NCBI RefSeq assembly: GCF_017893945.1
Contig: NZ_CP054257.1
Span: 930,001 to 994,000 of the forward strand
Reading direction: 5' to 3'
Length of the DNA stretch: 64,000 bases
Source: Treponema parvum
GTDB taxonomy: Bacteria; Spirochaetota; Spirochaetia; Treponematales; Treponemataceae
The translations under genes and the position numbers were made by a program. This document shows, piece after piece, positions 17,504-27,576 of the stretch; positions within the stretch are counted from its first letter, which is position 1; the number at the start of each line of letters is the position of its first letter. Below the pieces are notes generated by a model that ran no database searches, was not told the DNA's origin, and saw only the letters and a program-made list of their open reading frames with translations.

Positions 17504-19681
17504 ATGTGTTTTTATAAAGAGCGTATAACCGTATTCGTTTGTTCCGTAACGATGTTCTTTTTATTTTTCGCTTCTTCCGGCGCTCAGGCGCAAACGGGGG
17601 GAGCGGCGCAAAATTCGGCTAAGACGGCAAACCGGCAAACCGCAGTCCGCTGCCTTCAGCTTGCAAAGACGTATATAAATCAGAGAGATTGGGCGGCGGC
17701 TTCTTCCAATATAGAAATGGGATTGGGGTACGACGACGGCATTTCCGATCTGTGGTATTTCGACGCGGTAGTAAAGACGAATACGGGCGGATCCCGTGCC
17801 GAAGTAAAACCGCTTGTCGAGCGCGCTCTTACGTACGGAGAATGGGTGGATTACGACAGGGACAACGCAAGAATTCTTTATGCGGATATCTTAAGCGATA
17901 CGGGTCTTTATGAAAAAGCGTTGGAAGTGCTCAACGCACAGCCCTTTTTATTTTCCGCAGACGCCGAATACATCCGTGTAAAATCATTTTACCGTATGCA
18001 CACCGAAGAGAGCCTTTATAAAGCGCGCGACAAAGTGGACGCATCGCGCAGAGTTTATCCTCACGATTCCCGTTTCGCAGGACTTTTTTTTAAAAACGAG
18101 TATGAGTTTTGGGACCGCGAAAACGCGACTGAGCAGCTTAGGCGCATTGCGGATTTTTTTATCGCATCGATACCTTCATACGTACAAACCGATCCCGAAT
18201 TGGAATTATATGCGGCGCTTTTTGCAAAAAAAGCAGAGAGCGTAAGACTTTTAAAATCCTATGAAGCGCGGGGACTTTCGCATCCGATGTTCGCTTCCGC
18301 TGCTTTAAAGGCCGGGCTTCTTTCTGAAAAAGCGGCCGTAGAATATTTTACGGGTTTTTCGGATACTTCGGTCTCGCTTGAAGATCTGACGGCTCTCGCT
18401 ATCTTAATAACGGACGAAGAAGTTAAAAGTTTTTTAAGCGAATATCTTTTGTCTTACGACGGGCTTTTGACAGTCGATACGGACGCGGACTTGGAAGCAA
18501 ACCTTTTTGTGGATTATTTCCGCGGCAGACCTAAAGACGTGCGCTGGGACAAAAACAACGACGGAATAGACGAATGGACCGCCGCATGCGATTTCGGAGT
18601 TCCCGTTTCCATAGCGCTCCCTGAAAAACGGCTTGACGTGGGATACGGATCCTACCCGTATGTAAACAGAGTTTCGGTAAAGTATTCCGACGGAAGGAAA
18701 AAGGACATTTTTATCGCCGACGAAAAGTTTGCTTGGACGCCGTTCGACATTGCGCCCTATGCTTTTTTTACTCAAATTCTCGGGTGCGAATTTTACGTTC
18801 CTCATGTTTACGGCGAAGTTCCCGCTATTGACGAAAAAGAATTGACTGCTGCCGCCATATACTGTGAAACCGACAGCGGCGAATATGACGGGGCTCGCGT
18901 ACGTTTTTCGATTTTAGACGGAGCGCCTGCGGCGGCCTATTATACGCTTAACGGAAAACAGTACGCTAAGGCTTTTTTTGAGAACGGGATTATAACTTTA
19001 CGCATAGTGGACAGGGACGGCGACGGAATATTTGAAACGACCGAAACTTACGCTGTCGATAACGAAGGCGATATGGCGCTGAGCGAAGAAGGCAGTCGCC
19101 GCATTGTAAACAATGTGTACGGTCTTTCATCCGATATAAAGAATTTGTATGTAAAGACGATTAGGATAGACCTAAACAAGGATACCGTGCCCGATTTTAC
19201 CGAAGAGTATCTGCCTTATAACGGAAAAATAACATCCTGGGATTATGACAATGACGGTCAGTGGGATGTGCGCTACGTTCGCTATCCGCAAAAACAGGGC
19301 GACAACCTTCTTGAAGACGCCATGTTCTATTTGGCGCCGGGCAGATCGCTTGCGGTTGTTTCCAGCTTGGACGGAGAGCCTTTTAAAATCGTTTACGATA
19401 ATGTAGAATATGCGGTGGAAAAAGGCGACTTGCCGGGATTTTATTGGGTGGGAGACATGGGAAGTCTTCAGAACGAGCGGGACGTCATTACCGCTCTGGA
19501 AGCCGAGGGAGAACAGGGAAAGAGCGTTCTTGTTGAAAGCGGCGAAAACCGTATACTTTCGGTTAAGATGGCGGAAAGATATTTCGGCCGGATGATACCT
19601 GCCGTGCCCGAATCCGAAAACGGCGGTTCGCCCGAAACGGCAGGCGCTGCGGATGGCGAAAGTACAGGCGCTGAATTTTAA
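17504..19681 (+). CDS. Exported spirochaetal protein with TPR-like helices and Asp-rich calcium-type loops
   Basis: The 725-residue product has a signal peptide (VFVCSVTMFFLFFASSGAQAQ). Its first half is alpha-helical with repeat-like segments (CLQLAKTYINQRDWAAASSN, ARILYADILSDTGLYEKALEVL) typical of TPR scaffolds. The second half is beta-rich and punctuated by loops of the D-x-(D/N)-x-D-G type: DKNNDGIDEW, DRDGDGIFETTE, DLNKDTVPDFTE, DYDNDGQWD, which resemble calcium-binding dockerin or thrombospondin-3 loops. I recognise no enzyme. A periplasmic or outer-membrane role is inferred. It is followed 45 bases later by a lipid-anchored protease gene on the same strand. Confidence 0.7.
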   Translation: MCFYKERITVFVCSVTMFFLFFASSGAQAQTGGAAQNSAKTANRQTAVRCLQLAKTYINQRDWAAASSNIEMGLGYDDGISDLWYFDAVVKTNTGGSRAEVKPLVERALTYGEWVDYDRDNARILYADILSDTGLYEKALEVLNAQPFLFSADAEYIRVKSFYRMHTEESLYKARDKVDASRRVYPHDSRFAGLFFKNEYEFWDRENATEQLRRIADFFIASIPSYVQTDPELELYAALFAKKAESVRLLKSYEARGLSHPMFASAALKAGLLSEKAAVEYFTGFSDTSVSLEDLTALAILITDEEVKSFLSEYLLSYDGLLTVDTDADLEANLFVDYFRGRPKDVRWDKNNDGIDEWTAACDFGVPVSIALPEKRLDVGYGSYPYVNRVSVKYSDGRKKDIFIADEKFAWTPFDIAPYAFFTQILGCEFYVPHVYGEVPAIDEKELTAAAIYCETDSGEYDGARVRFSILDGAPAAAYYTLNGKQYAKAFFENGIITLRIVDRDGDGIFETTETYAVDNEGDMALSEEGSRRIVNNVYGLSSDIKNLYVKTIRIDLNKDTVPDFTEEYLPYNGKITSWDYDNDGQWDVRYVRYPQKQGDNLLEDAMFYLAPGRSLAVVSSLDGEPFKIVYDNVEYAVEKGDLPGFYWVGDMGSLQNERDVITALEAEGEQGKSVLVESGENRILSVKMAERYFGRMIPAVPESENGGSPETAGAADGESTGAEF

Positions 19682-19725
19682 ATAAATCTGAAGATTTACT
19701 CGCTGTGCAATTTTAAGGAATTGAG

Positions 19726-21399
19726 ATGTTAAATAAAAAAAGTTCAGTATTGTTTTTTTTCTTTTCGGTTTTGACAGCCTTTTATCCGGCTGTGTTTTCG
19801 GGCTGCGCAAGCAATCTTAACCGTTCGGGAAACGTGTATAAAGTCCCGGATTATTCTATCGAAGACATAAGAAACATAGAAATAAGCGATATAAAAAAAA
19901 TTCTTGAAACAAAACCGGTTCTTGCCTTGTGGCGGTCCTATCTGATAGACGACAAAGAATTGACCGCGTCCTGTTTTGAACGCATCGCGGAGCTGTATAA
20001 GGACGCCGTCCAAAAAAAAGACCATTTTACCGCGTTAAGACTTTACAGATCGCTCGACGCCGCAGGGTATCCTGAAATTTCTTCGCTCAACACGAGCCTC
20101 TCGGAGCTTGAATCTTTGTGCTGCGAAGGGGTTCCCGGAGTGCAAACAGGAGCCGCCGATCGGGCAGATAATTCCGACTCGGGTAAAGGCACGCCTGAAA
20201 ACGTAGCTCAATATATTTCCGGAACCGTGACGGTTTGGATCGATCAGGGAATAAAGATTGAAAGGGGAGTGGGTTACGCCGACAGAGTGATAGGTTCGGG
20301 CTTTTTTATACGCAAAGACGGCTATATCGTTACGAATTACCATGTGATAAAGAACGTCGTGGATACTAAATTCGAAGGGGTGGCAAGATTATATGTACGC
20401 CTTGCGGACGATCCTGAAACGCGGGTGCCTGCGAAGGTGGTAGGCTGGGACGCTACCCTTGACCTTGCGCTTTTAAAAACAGAAGTGGACGCTCCCTATG
20501 TGTTTAGACTAGGTTCAAGTTCGGGGCTTTCCGTAGGAGATAGAATTTTCGCTATAGGTTCTCCGGTAGGATTGGACAGAACTCTCACTTCGGGCATAGT
20601 TTCGGCGATGAACCGTAAACTGTTTACCACCGGAAGTGTGTTCCAAATAGACGCTGCGGTAAACGGCGGGAATTCCGGCGGACCGTGTATTGATGTAAAC
20701 GGCAACGTTCAGGCTATCGTGTTTGCGGGGCTTCCCCAGTACCAGGGGTTGAATTTTGCCATTCCCGTGGAATATTTAAAAACGGATCTGCCGATGTTGT
20801 TTAACGGCGGAAAACGCGAACACGCTTGGATAGGAGCTTACGGGCATACGTTCCGCAACGGCAATGTTTCCGAAGGTCTTGAAATCCAGTACGTAATGTC
20901 TTCGGGCAGCGCTCAGCGATCCTATCTTAAAACAGGCCAGATAATAAACGCCGTCAACGGAAAAAAAGTTTTTGATCTTGATTGTGTTCAGGACGAACTT
21001 CGCCGTTTTGTTCCCGACACTCTAGCGCGCTTTTCTTACACTGAAGACGGCAGCGAAAAAGAAACTTTAGTCTATCTTGACGTGCGCCCAGAATATCCGG
21101 GTAAAAACGCTTACGAGCGCGATCTTATAGAGACGTCTTTTGTTCCGCTTTTCGGAATGGGACTGCAGGCTGTTTCGAGTTTAAACAGCAGAAAGTATGC
21201 GGTTACAAAGATAATCAAAGGCGGTATCGCCGATGAATCGGGATTTTCCGAAAACGATCCTGTGGACATAGGACGTATAAAATTTTCCGATGATAATGCG
21301 TTTTTGTCGGCTGAGATTTATGCTAGAAAGCGTAAAAAAGGATACCTTGACATAGGCGTTTCCATAACGGCTCCGTTGGACAGCCCGTATTATTTTTGA
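19726..21399 (+). CDS. Lipid-anchored trypsin-like serine protease with PDZ domain
   Basis: A lipoprotein signal ends at VFSGC (C27). Residues 27-150 are helical and unlike HtrA. The trypsin domain has the full triad H206 (TNYHVIKN), D246 (LDLALLKT) and S317 (GNSGGPC), with a GSGFFIRKDGYIVTNYHV motif as in HtrA. A PDZ domain follows (residues 400-440), then a second PDZ-like end (KIIKGGIADESGFSEND). The protein is presumably an envelope protease anchored to a membrane. It is the second HtrA-related gene in the window. The ribosome site is AAGGAATTGAG. Upstream lies a TGCAATTTTAAGG block that resembles the 3-prime end of family-A leaders. Confidence 0.88.
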   Translation: MLNKKSSVLFFFFSVLTAFYPAVFSGCASNLNRSGNVYKVPDYSIEDIRNIEISDIKKILETKPVLALWRSYLIDDKELTASCFERIAELYKDAVQKKDHFTALRLYRSLDAAGYPEISSLNTSLSELESLCCEGVPGVQTGAADRADNSDSGKGTPENVAQYISGTVTVWIDQGIKIERGVGYADRVIGSGFFIRKDGYIVTNYHVIKNVVDTKFEGVARLYVRLADDPETRVPAKVVGWDATLDLALLKTEVDAPYVFRLGSSSGLSVGDRIFAIGSPVGLDRTLTSGIVSAMNRKLFTTGSVFQIDAAVNGGNSGGPCIDVNGNVQAIVFAGLPQYQGLNFAIPVEYLKTDLPMLFNGGKREHAWIGAYGHTFRNGNVSEGLEIQYVMSSGSAQRSYLKTGQIINAVNGKKVFDLDCVQDELRRFVPDTLARFSYTEDGSEKETLVYLDVRPEYPGKNAYERDLIETSFVPLFGMGLQAVSSLNSRKYAVTKIIKGGIADESGFSENDPVDIGRIKFSDDNAFLSAEIYARKRKKGYLDIGVSITAPLDSPYYF

Positions 21400-21592
21400 T
21401 ATGCGGTTTTGACGTCGCGTTACGCGAAGCCGTGCCGTCTGTGCGGAGGCTGATGAAAAGAGTCTGCGCCGGGATGGAGCACCGCGGAGCGCCGACCGCA
21501 GCGCAGCGAGGACGGTGAGCGTGAGCGAAGTGCGGAATACCGGTTAGCCTATAAAGGCGCGCCCTGATATATTTGATCTTTTAGGAAATTTT
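21400..21592. other. GC-rich spacer before lepA
   Basis: No gene is visible. The stretch holds short words such as CCGACCGCAGCGCAGCGAGG that recur in reverse orientation near 49565-49600 (CTCGCTGCGCTCGGGTCGG), suggesting a dispersed GC-rich intergenic repeat. No clear terminator for the protease gene was seen. Confidence 0.35.
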
Positions 21593-23395
21593 ATGGCGGA
21601 ATTAAAGTATAAGCGTAATTTTTGTATAGTAGCTCACATTGACCACGGAAAATCAACTCTGGCGGACAGGCTGATCCAAAAGGCTAAAATCATCGATGAG
21701 CGTCAGATGAAAAATCAAATTTTGGACAACATGGACATTGAGAGGGAGCGGGGCATAACGATTAAAAGTCAGGCTGTGACGATTCCGTATCACGCAAAGG
21801 ACGGGCACGACTATGCTCTTAACTTTGTAGACACTCCGGGACATGTGGATTTTTCTTACGAAGTTTCGCGCGCTATAGCTTCCTGCGAGGGTGCGCTGCT
21901 TTTGATAGACGCTTCGCAAGGCGTCGAGTCGCAGACTATGAGCAATATGTTTATGGCGCTGGAACACGATTTAACGATAGTTCCCGTAATAAACAAGATA
22001 GATCTGCCTTCGGCCGATATTCCTTCCATCAAGCATCAGATCGAACACGATTTGGGACTGGATCCTGCCGACGCCCAGCTTGTTTCGGCAAAGACGGGGG
22101 AGGGCATCGACGAGCTTTTTGAAGCCATCGTTTTAAAATTTCCGCCTCCCAAGGGCGATGTGAACGCTCCCGTGCAGGCTCTTATTTTTGATTGTCATTA
22201 CGACGATTACAGGGGCGTGATCGTTCACCTGCGCATGATGCAGGGGCGCATAAAAGCGGGCGATACCGTTCTAATGATGCACAACGGATCGTCCCACAAA
22301 GTGGAACAGGTGGGAATTTTTAAGATCAAGTACGAGGCTACGGGAGCTCTTGAAGCGGGCGACGTAGGTTACATTATTGCCGGAATAAAGACCGTAAGCG
22401 ACGTGCGCGTAGGCGACACCGTAACTTCTTCGGAAAATCCTGCGGCGCAGGCATTGCCGGGGTTCAAAGAAGTTAAACCTGTCGTCTATTCGTCTATTTA
22501 TCCTATGGACTCAAACGACTATGAAGAACTTAGGTCGAGCATGGAGCGTCTTAAATTGAACGACGCAAGTCTCGTATACGAAAAGGATAATTCCGTCGCG
22601 CTGGGGAACGGTTTTCGTTGCGGTTTTTTAGGGCTTTTGCACCTTGAAATAATCGAAGAGAGGCTTGAGCACGATTATGATCAGGCTGTGATTTTTACGG
22701 CTCCTTCCGTGCGCTACAAAATACTGCTTTCAAACGGAGAAGAAACTTTTATAGACAACCCTGCCGAATATCCTGAAGGCCGCGTTCGTGAAGCCGAAGA
22801 GCCTTATATAAAGGCTTCGATTATCACTCCGAGCGAATACATAGGTTCTATAATCGCGCTTTGCACGGAAAAACGCGGAACGCAGTCCAATATGACCTAT
22901 CTGGATGAAAAGCGCGTTGAAATTTTGTACGAGATGCCTCTTGCCGAAGTTTTATTTGACTTTTACGACAGATTGAAAAGTTACAGCCGAGGCTATGCTT
23001 CGTTCGACTATGAAGTGATAGGCTACCGGCCTACACAGCTTGTAAAGATTGATATTTTGATAAACGGAAAACCCGTGGACGCTCTTGCCCAGCTTACATT
23101 TAAAGACAACGCGTCAAAACACGCGCATACCGTTTGTGCGAGATTAAAGAATGAAATAAGCCGGCAGCAGTTTAAAATTGCGATTCAGGGAGCGATAGGA
23201 AGTCAGATAATTGCGCGCGAAACGGTAAACCCGGTGCGTAAAGACGTTCTTGCCAAGTGCTACGGCGGAGACATAACCCGTAAAAGAAAACTTCTTGAAA
23301 AACAAAAAGAAGGCAAAAAACGCATGAAGATGGTGGGGAACGTGGAACTTCCGCAGTCGGCCTTTCTTGCCGTTTTGCGCGAAAAAGAAGAATAG
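21593..23395 (+). CDS. lepA: Elongation factor 4 (LepA)
   Basis: The 600-residue product shows the LepA GTPase: FCIVAHIDHGKSTLADRLI (P-loop), ERGITIK (switch I), DTPGHVDFSYEVSR and NKIDLPSA. Domain II, two EF-G-like alpha/beta domains and the LepA C-terminal domain follow (AKCYGGDITRKRKLLEKQKE). It is a ribosome-binding factor that affects initiation and subunit assembly. AGGAAATTTT precedes the ATG. The 185 bases after the stop hold no gene. Confidence 0.97.
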   Translation: MAELKYKRNFCIVAHIDHGKSTLADRLIQKAKIIDERQMKNQILDNMDIERERGITIKSQAVTIPYHAKDGHDYALNFVDTPGHVDFSYEVSRAIASCEGALLLIDASQGVESQTMSNMFMALEHDLTIVPVINKIDLPSADIPSIKHQIEHDLGLDPADAQLVSAKTGEGIDELFEAIVLKFPPPKGDVNAPVQALIFDCHYDDYRGVIVHLRMMQGRIKAGDTVLMMHNGSSHKVEQVGIFKIKYEATGALEAGDVGYIIAGIKTVSDVRVGDTVTSSENPAAQALPGFKEVKPVVYSSIYPMDSNDYEELRSSMERLKLNDASLVYEKDNSVALGNGFRCGFLGLLHLEIIEERLEHDYDQAVIFTAPSVRYKILLSNGEETFIDNPAEYPEGRVREAEEPYIKASIITPSEYIGSIIALCTEKRGTQSNMTYLDEKRVEILYEMPLAEVLFDFYDRLKSYSRGYASFDYEVIGYRPTQLVKIDILINGKPVDALAQLTFKDNASKHAHTVCARLKNEISRQQFKIAIQGAIGSQIIARETVNPVRKDVLAKCYGGDITRKRKLLEKQKEGKKRMKMVGNVELPQSAFLAVLREKEE

Positions 23396-23580
23396 AGAAT
23401 TTTCTGCGCTCATAAGCGCGATGTGCGATTGGCACGCCTATGCGATGCGGCGCACATATGCGGCGATTTTCACGGAACGGCGGTTTTACACAGGGCGGAG
23501 CTTCTGCATGGAACCGTGTGCGTGCATGGAAGCGAGCGCCGTCACAAAGCGGCTTCTTAAGTCCTTATGCGAAAACGTGC

Positions 23581-25695
23581 CTAAACGGAATCGTCTTGAG
23601 TTTCCAAAATTTTTTGCGCAAGAGTTACGTTTTTTAAAAAAAGATCGATTTCGCTTCGTATGCGCTTTAAAAAACTCAATTCCAAAGAAGGCGTATGCCC
23701 GTCCGGAAAATGCAAATAAAGATAACTTCGACCGCTGAGCAAAGATATTATTTCTTTGCCCAAATCTTGCGGTGTTTGTCCGGCCGCTTTGATTTCGCCT
23801 GTTAAAAGGCCTTTTAGCCTTTCCAGCGCCGCTTTTTCCGTTTCAAAAAATGCAGATATTGCTGAACGTTTCCGGCAGTTTTTTTGATCGGGGGGGGGAG
23901 CTCCGCATGGCAGTGCGGTGGTGCCGGATGTTGCGCGCGGATTCCATTCGGGGACTGCTTTTAAGGAAGCGCCCGGCGCTTGTCCGGCTGCAAATGTGAA
24001 ATCTTTGTTTACGGCAAAGCTAGGAATTCCTATATCGAGCGCGTTTTCACCTATGTTCCAAAGATTCTTTACGCCCGAAAAGCAAAGCGCAAAATTTTTT
24101 GCGTAGTTTGAAAGCACTAAAGTCGTTATCCGTTTTTTTTCGTCATTGCCCGTAAACACGAAGCTCCCGTTGCCGAACGCCGCGCCGTAATTTCCTAAGG
24201 AATTGATTCTGTTGTGCGAAAAGAGCCGCTCGTTATGCGGCGCGGATCCGTTGGCGTGCGTCTTTCCTACCGAATATGAAAAATCCATCCCCGTGACGAA
24301 AACCGGAACTTCATCCGAAGATCGAAGCAGGAGCGCAATATGCACGGCCGTGAGCCCCACCGAGCCCAACGGAGGAATCACCTTCGGCAAAAGATTTTTT
24401 TCAAAAAGCCTCTTCATAAAGTCGTTTTTATCGTATTCCGAAACAAAATAGCAGACGTTCCCGCTTGTAATGTCCGTAATATGTGGACGTGAAGTCATAT
24501 CCGCAAAGAGGGTAAAAATCTTAGACTTTTGACCTTTTCTGTCCGAGATTTCTTTTGCATTCGCGGCTTTTTTATCGCCGCGGCCTTCTTGCCGGCCTGA
24601 GGCTGCTGCGGCAGATTCCGCGGCCAGTGCTGCCGAAAGCTTTCCGTTAATCCCCGGAATTCCGATATAGGCTTTTTCTATGGCCAGCTGGGATTCCACG
24701 GCTACGACAGCGTCGGCTTCTATGTTGTGGGAGCACAATACGGGTAAAGAAGCGTCAACTGCAATTAGATAGATATCTTTTCGCCGCCTTGTTTTTAAAA
24801 ACTTCTTTAGCGTACAAAGAGTTTTTTCAAGGCTTTCGCCCGTTCCGCAGATCAAAATAGGTTTTGATATAGTGCGTCCAAGGTTTCGGAAAGGAACGGA
24901 TTTTTTTCTTGTCAGGCGCGCAAGATTTTGAAATATGTTTTTTGAATACAGCCGCCCGAATTTTACAAGCGTAAGTCTGTTTTTCCAAAACTGGGAAATA
25001 ACCTTTTGGCACTGCAAATATATGCCATCATACGATTTTTCGTCAAATTGTACTCCGGCCGAAAAGTCTATCCGCAGGATTCTCTTAACGTTTCCCGTCC
25101 GTATCGCAGGGGCGGCGGTAAGGTCGTTTGAAAATTCGACTCCGCGTTCAAGGCTCTGCCCCGTTCCATGGGCGACGGTAAAGCCGCTTGACGATCCGCC
25201 GCTGCGTTCAATTCCAGCCACTGCCTCAATGTCACTCGTTGCCGCAAAGCCTGCTCTTGTTTCCGCCTCAATGTGGCCCTCCATTCCGAAACCGTCTGTA
25301 CATCCGCTTGAAGACGAGTTTTCAAGCGCGTAAGGCAGATTTTTAAACTGTGCCGGTGTCAGAAAAACCAGATCGTTTTTTTTGACATGATCGCCCAAAG
25401 CCGGATTTCTATCCAATTCATTTTTTGCAAATTCGTACAGAAGATCGTCGGCTTCGCAGGCCAAGACGCGGCATCCTTTCGGTATTTTTTGAAGCAGTTC
25501 CCCCATCCCGTACCAAAGGCAGGGCGAAAAACACAGGACTAAAGTTCCCGAAAGAATATTAAGAGAATCTACGGTCTGCAAAATCGATTTTTGCGGATCG
25601 TATTTTGAATAGAGCAGCCTATCCTTGTAAGAAACGGAAAAGCCCCGCCCGGTATGTACCGTGCAGGGCTTTTTATCGGACAGAAGACCTGCCAA
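23581..25695 (-). CDS. Motility accessory factor (MAF/DUF115 flagellin glycosyltransferase type)
   Basis: The 704-residue product fits the MAF_flag10 family: an N-terminal region (LVLCFSPCLWYGMGELLQKI), a central DUF115 domain (PILICGTGESLEKTLCTLKK, LIAVDASLPVLCSHNIEADA, VIPPLGSVGLTAVHIALLL, PVFVTGMDFSYSVGKTHANG) and a helical end. In Campylobacter, Helicobacter, Aeromonas and others MAFs move nonulosonic acids onto flagellin. A NeuB-type synthase gene is 6 kb away. A run of nine C in the coding strand (positions 23898-23890, residues PPP) could slip and switch the gene. Two low-complexity inserts (about residues 125-205 and 360-390) are unlike the family core. It lies 12 bases after the PpiD-like gene. 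Confidence 0.85.
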   Translation of the reverse strand: MAGLLSDKKPCTVHTGRGFSVSYKDRLLYSKYDPQKSILQTVDSLNILSGTLVLCFSPCLWYGMGELLQKIPKGCRVLACEADDLLYEFAKNELDRNPALGDHVKKNDLVFLTPAQFKNLPYALENSSSSGCTDGFGMEGHIEAETRAGFAATSDIEAVAGIERSGGSSSGFTVAHGTGQSLERGVEFSNDLTAAPAIRTGNVKRILRIDFSAGVQFDEKSYDGIYLQCQKVISQFWKNRLTLVKFGRLYSKNIFQNLARLTRKKSVPFRNLGRTISKPILICGTGESLEKTLCTLKKFLKTRRRKDIYLIAVDASLPVLCSHNIEADAVVAVESQLAIEKAYIGIPGINGKLSAALAAESAAAASGRQEGRGDKKAANAKEISDRKGQKSKIFTLFADMTSRPHITDITSGNVCYFVSEYDKNDFMKRLFEKNLLPKVIPPLGSVGLTAVHIALLLRSSDEVPVFVTGMDFSYSVGKTHANGSAPHNERLFSHNRINSLGNYGAAFGNGSFVFTGNDEKKRITTLVLSNYAKNFALCFSGVKNLWNIGENALDIGIPSFAVNKDFTFAAGQAPGASLKAVPEWNPRATSGTTALPCGAPPPDQKNCRKRSAISAFFETEKAALERLKGLLTGEIKAAGQTPQDLGKEIISLLSGRSYLYLHFPDGHTPSLELSFLKRIRSEIDLFLKNVTLAQKILETQDDSV
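23890..23898 (-). repeat. C9 homopolymer inside the MAF gene
   Basis: Nine G on the plus strand read as CCC CCC CCC (Pro-Pro-Pro) in the gene. The reading frame is intact at nine; a gain or loss of one base would cut off the last 100 residues or so. Confidence 0.85.
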
Positions 25696-25707
25696 AATTG
25701 CCGCCTT

Positions 25708-27186
25708 TTAGTTGTTGTTCATAAAATTGTTGAAAAAGACGGACATAACGTTGTTTACGACTTTAGGGCTGTTAAACAATGCCGCCTGCGCCGCTTCGCG
25801 GTCAAAACCCGCTATTTCCGCAGGGAATGTCTGAGAAGCGGTCGCTTCGTCCGTTCCGCCATCAATTTCTTCTTTCATCTGAAGAACCGCTACGTTTTTG
25901 CCTAACACGAGCGGATCTGAAATTTCATTTTGTTTGAGAGAAAATATCTCTTTTAAGAAATTCTCGTCATTCGGCGCGTCTGCAAATTCCTGTGCCGATC
26001 TCAAAGGCAGTGTGCCTAGGATTGCGAGATTGCCGTAATTGAGAGCGATGGCGGGAATTTCTACCTTTTGGGTATCGAATGTCTTACAGGCTTTGTCGAA
26101 TCCGTTTTGTACGGCGTCGGAAGCAAAGTTTTTTGCAATTTCGGTAAAATAGTCTTCGATTATGCCTTTTTCATAAGCGTTCAGATACTTGTGTACGTCG
26201 TTTACCGTTTCAGATTTTGTAAAATCCGGCTGAACCGCATCCGAGTCCGCTTTGAAAATAGAATACCCCGTGCCGGTTTTTACGATTGCGCTTGTTTTTC
26301 CCGTCTCAAGGGCGCAGACGGCTTTAAAATCTTCGTCTTTCGATATGATGTTTTTGATTTGGTAACTGTATTTATCCCTCAGTTTTCCGTCATCGCCGCT
26401 GTAATTTTTTGAAGAATATTCGGTCACCGCATCTGTAAAAATTATCTCGTTGCTGTTAAGCCTGTTCAGGATTGTCTTTGCGGTAGATTCGTCGCTTACC
26501 GTGATCACGGAAAGGTCGTAGGTTACAAAAAGGCCGCTGTGCTCTTTGCCGTATGAAGCGGACATTTCATCGGGATAATTATCCGTGTTGAATAAGGCAG
26601 CGTCGAACGAGCGTGTTTTTTCTCCCATGCTGCGGATAAAAGGAATTTCTTTTGACGACGATTTTAATCCGAACAAGGCCTCTTTACCGACGGTTTCTTC
26701 TGAACCGAACGCGTCGTCATAATAACGCTGTGAAATTAAAGATTCCTTTACATTTGCGTAGATTTCACGCTTTCTGTTTTCATCGGCTTGTCTGAAAAGT
26801 TTTGATGAATATTTGCCCGTTTCATCGTAAAAATACGGCAACATATTGCGGCTTATTGCCGTTTCTGGAACGCGCCATCCGCTTTTTTCGACGGCGGAAT
26901 CGTATGCCATCTTAGTCACCGTGGAGTTAAAAGCATAGTTAAAAATGTAAAAATAAGCGTTTTCGTTGATTTCTTGCCCCTGCATCTTCAGCATTTCGGC
27001 ATAATTGCTTACGGCCTTTGCAAAAGGCGTTCCCTGCTCGTATAGAATATTTTTGCCGTCGTACGAACCGAATGGAGGAAGCTTTTTCCCCGCAGTCTTT
27101 CCGACCATAGCCGGAAGGATCACAAAAATGAATGCGGCAAAAAGCAGCACAATGACGGAACCGATCGTATAAAAGTGTCTTTTCAT
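25708..27186 (-). CDS. PpiD/SurA-like membrane-anchored peptidyl-prolyl isomerase-type chaperone
   Basis: One N-terminal membrane segment (IGSVIVLLFAAFIFVILPAMVG) anchors a 492-residue periplasmic protein. A SurA_N-like helical region (ENAYFYIFNYAFNSTVTKMA, RKREIYANVKESLISQRYYDDAF) and one parvulin-like stretch (TYDLSVITVSDESTAKTILNRLNSN, FTDAVTEYSSKNYSGDDG, ALETGKTSAIVKTGTGYSIF) are visible, then a second helical part. This is the layout of PpiD and its spirochaetal relatives, which help fold exported proteins. Parvulin active-site residues are not well conserved, so it may act only as a holdase. It precedes the MAF gene by 12 bases. Confidence 0.8.
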   Translation of the reverse strand: MKRHFYTIGSVIVLLFAAFIFVILPAMVGKTAGKKLPPFGSYDGKNILYEQGTPFAKAVSNYAEMLKMQGQEINENAYFYIFNYAFNSTVTKMAYDSAVEKSGWRVPETAISRNMLPYFYDETGKYSSKLFRQADENRKREIYANVKESLISQRYYDDAFGSEETVGKEALFGLKSSSKEIPFIRSMGEKTRSFDAALFNTDNYPDEMSASYGKEHSGLFVTYDLSVITVSDESTAKTILNRLNSNEIIFTDAVTEYSSKNYSGDDGKLRDKYSYQIKNIISKDEDFKAVCALETGKTSAIVKTGTGYSIFKADSDAVQPDFTKSETVNDVHKYLNAYEKGIIEDYFTEIAKNFASDAVQNGFDKACKTFDTQKVEIPAIALNYGNLAILGTLPLRSAQEFADAPNDENFLKEIFSLKQNEISDPLVLGKNVAVLQMKEEIDGGTDEATASQTFPAEIAGFDREAAQAALFNSPKVVNNVMSVFFNNFMNNN

Positions 27187-27539
27187 AAAATTTCCCTATA
27201 GTATTAATTTTGGAAAGTGAAATAATTTTATCATAGCGCCCTTGTTTTGGGAAGAGCACGCATGTAATACGGCGGAACAATCCGGACAGAGCGGCTCAGC
27301 GCACTTTCTGCCGCCTTGCATTCCGCTTTATCTAAACGGAACATCTTGAGTAAAAACATCGTACGTTCAAAACGCCGGCAAATGTGATGTGATCAATATC
27401 GTTTTCCATATATCAGCACCCTCTCCTTTGTAACGTTTTTTTCAAGCGTGCATCGCTTTTTCGTGCCTCAAATTTCAACTCATAATTTACGATAACTCAG
27501 CACTCAGTACGGCTCCACGCGGCGGTTTATATGCGGCGG
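27187..27539. other. Spacer between divergent genes
   Basis: No protein gene, RNA gene or repeat was recognised between the PpiD-like gene and the promoter of the propeller gene. Confidence 0.5.
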
Positions 27540-27576
27540 TTGACACTTTATCTATTGTTACTATACGATTAATCGT
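27540..27576 (+). promoter_or_regulatory. Promoter and 12-bp palindrome abutting a start codon
   Basis: TTGACA (27540-27545), 16 bases, TATACG (27562-27567), then the start codon at 27577. ACGATTAATCGT (27565-27576) is a perfect palindrome that overlaps the -10 and touches the ATG. The predicted start of transcription lies within about five bases of the ATG; there is no ribosome site. Confidence 0.6.

Noticed and set aside
24935..25333. Overlapping frames in the low-complexity part of the MAF gene
   Set aside because: The MAF frame carries the family domains on both sides; the other frames are composition artefacts.
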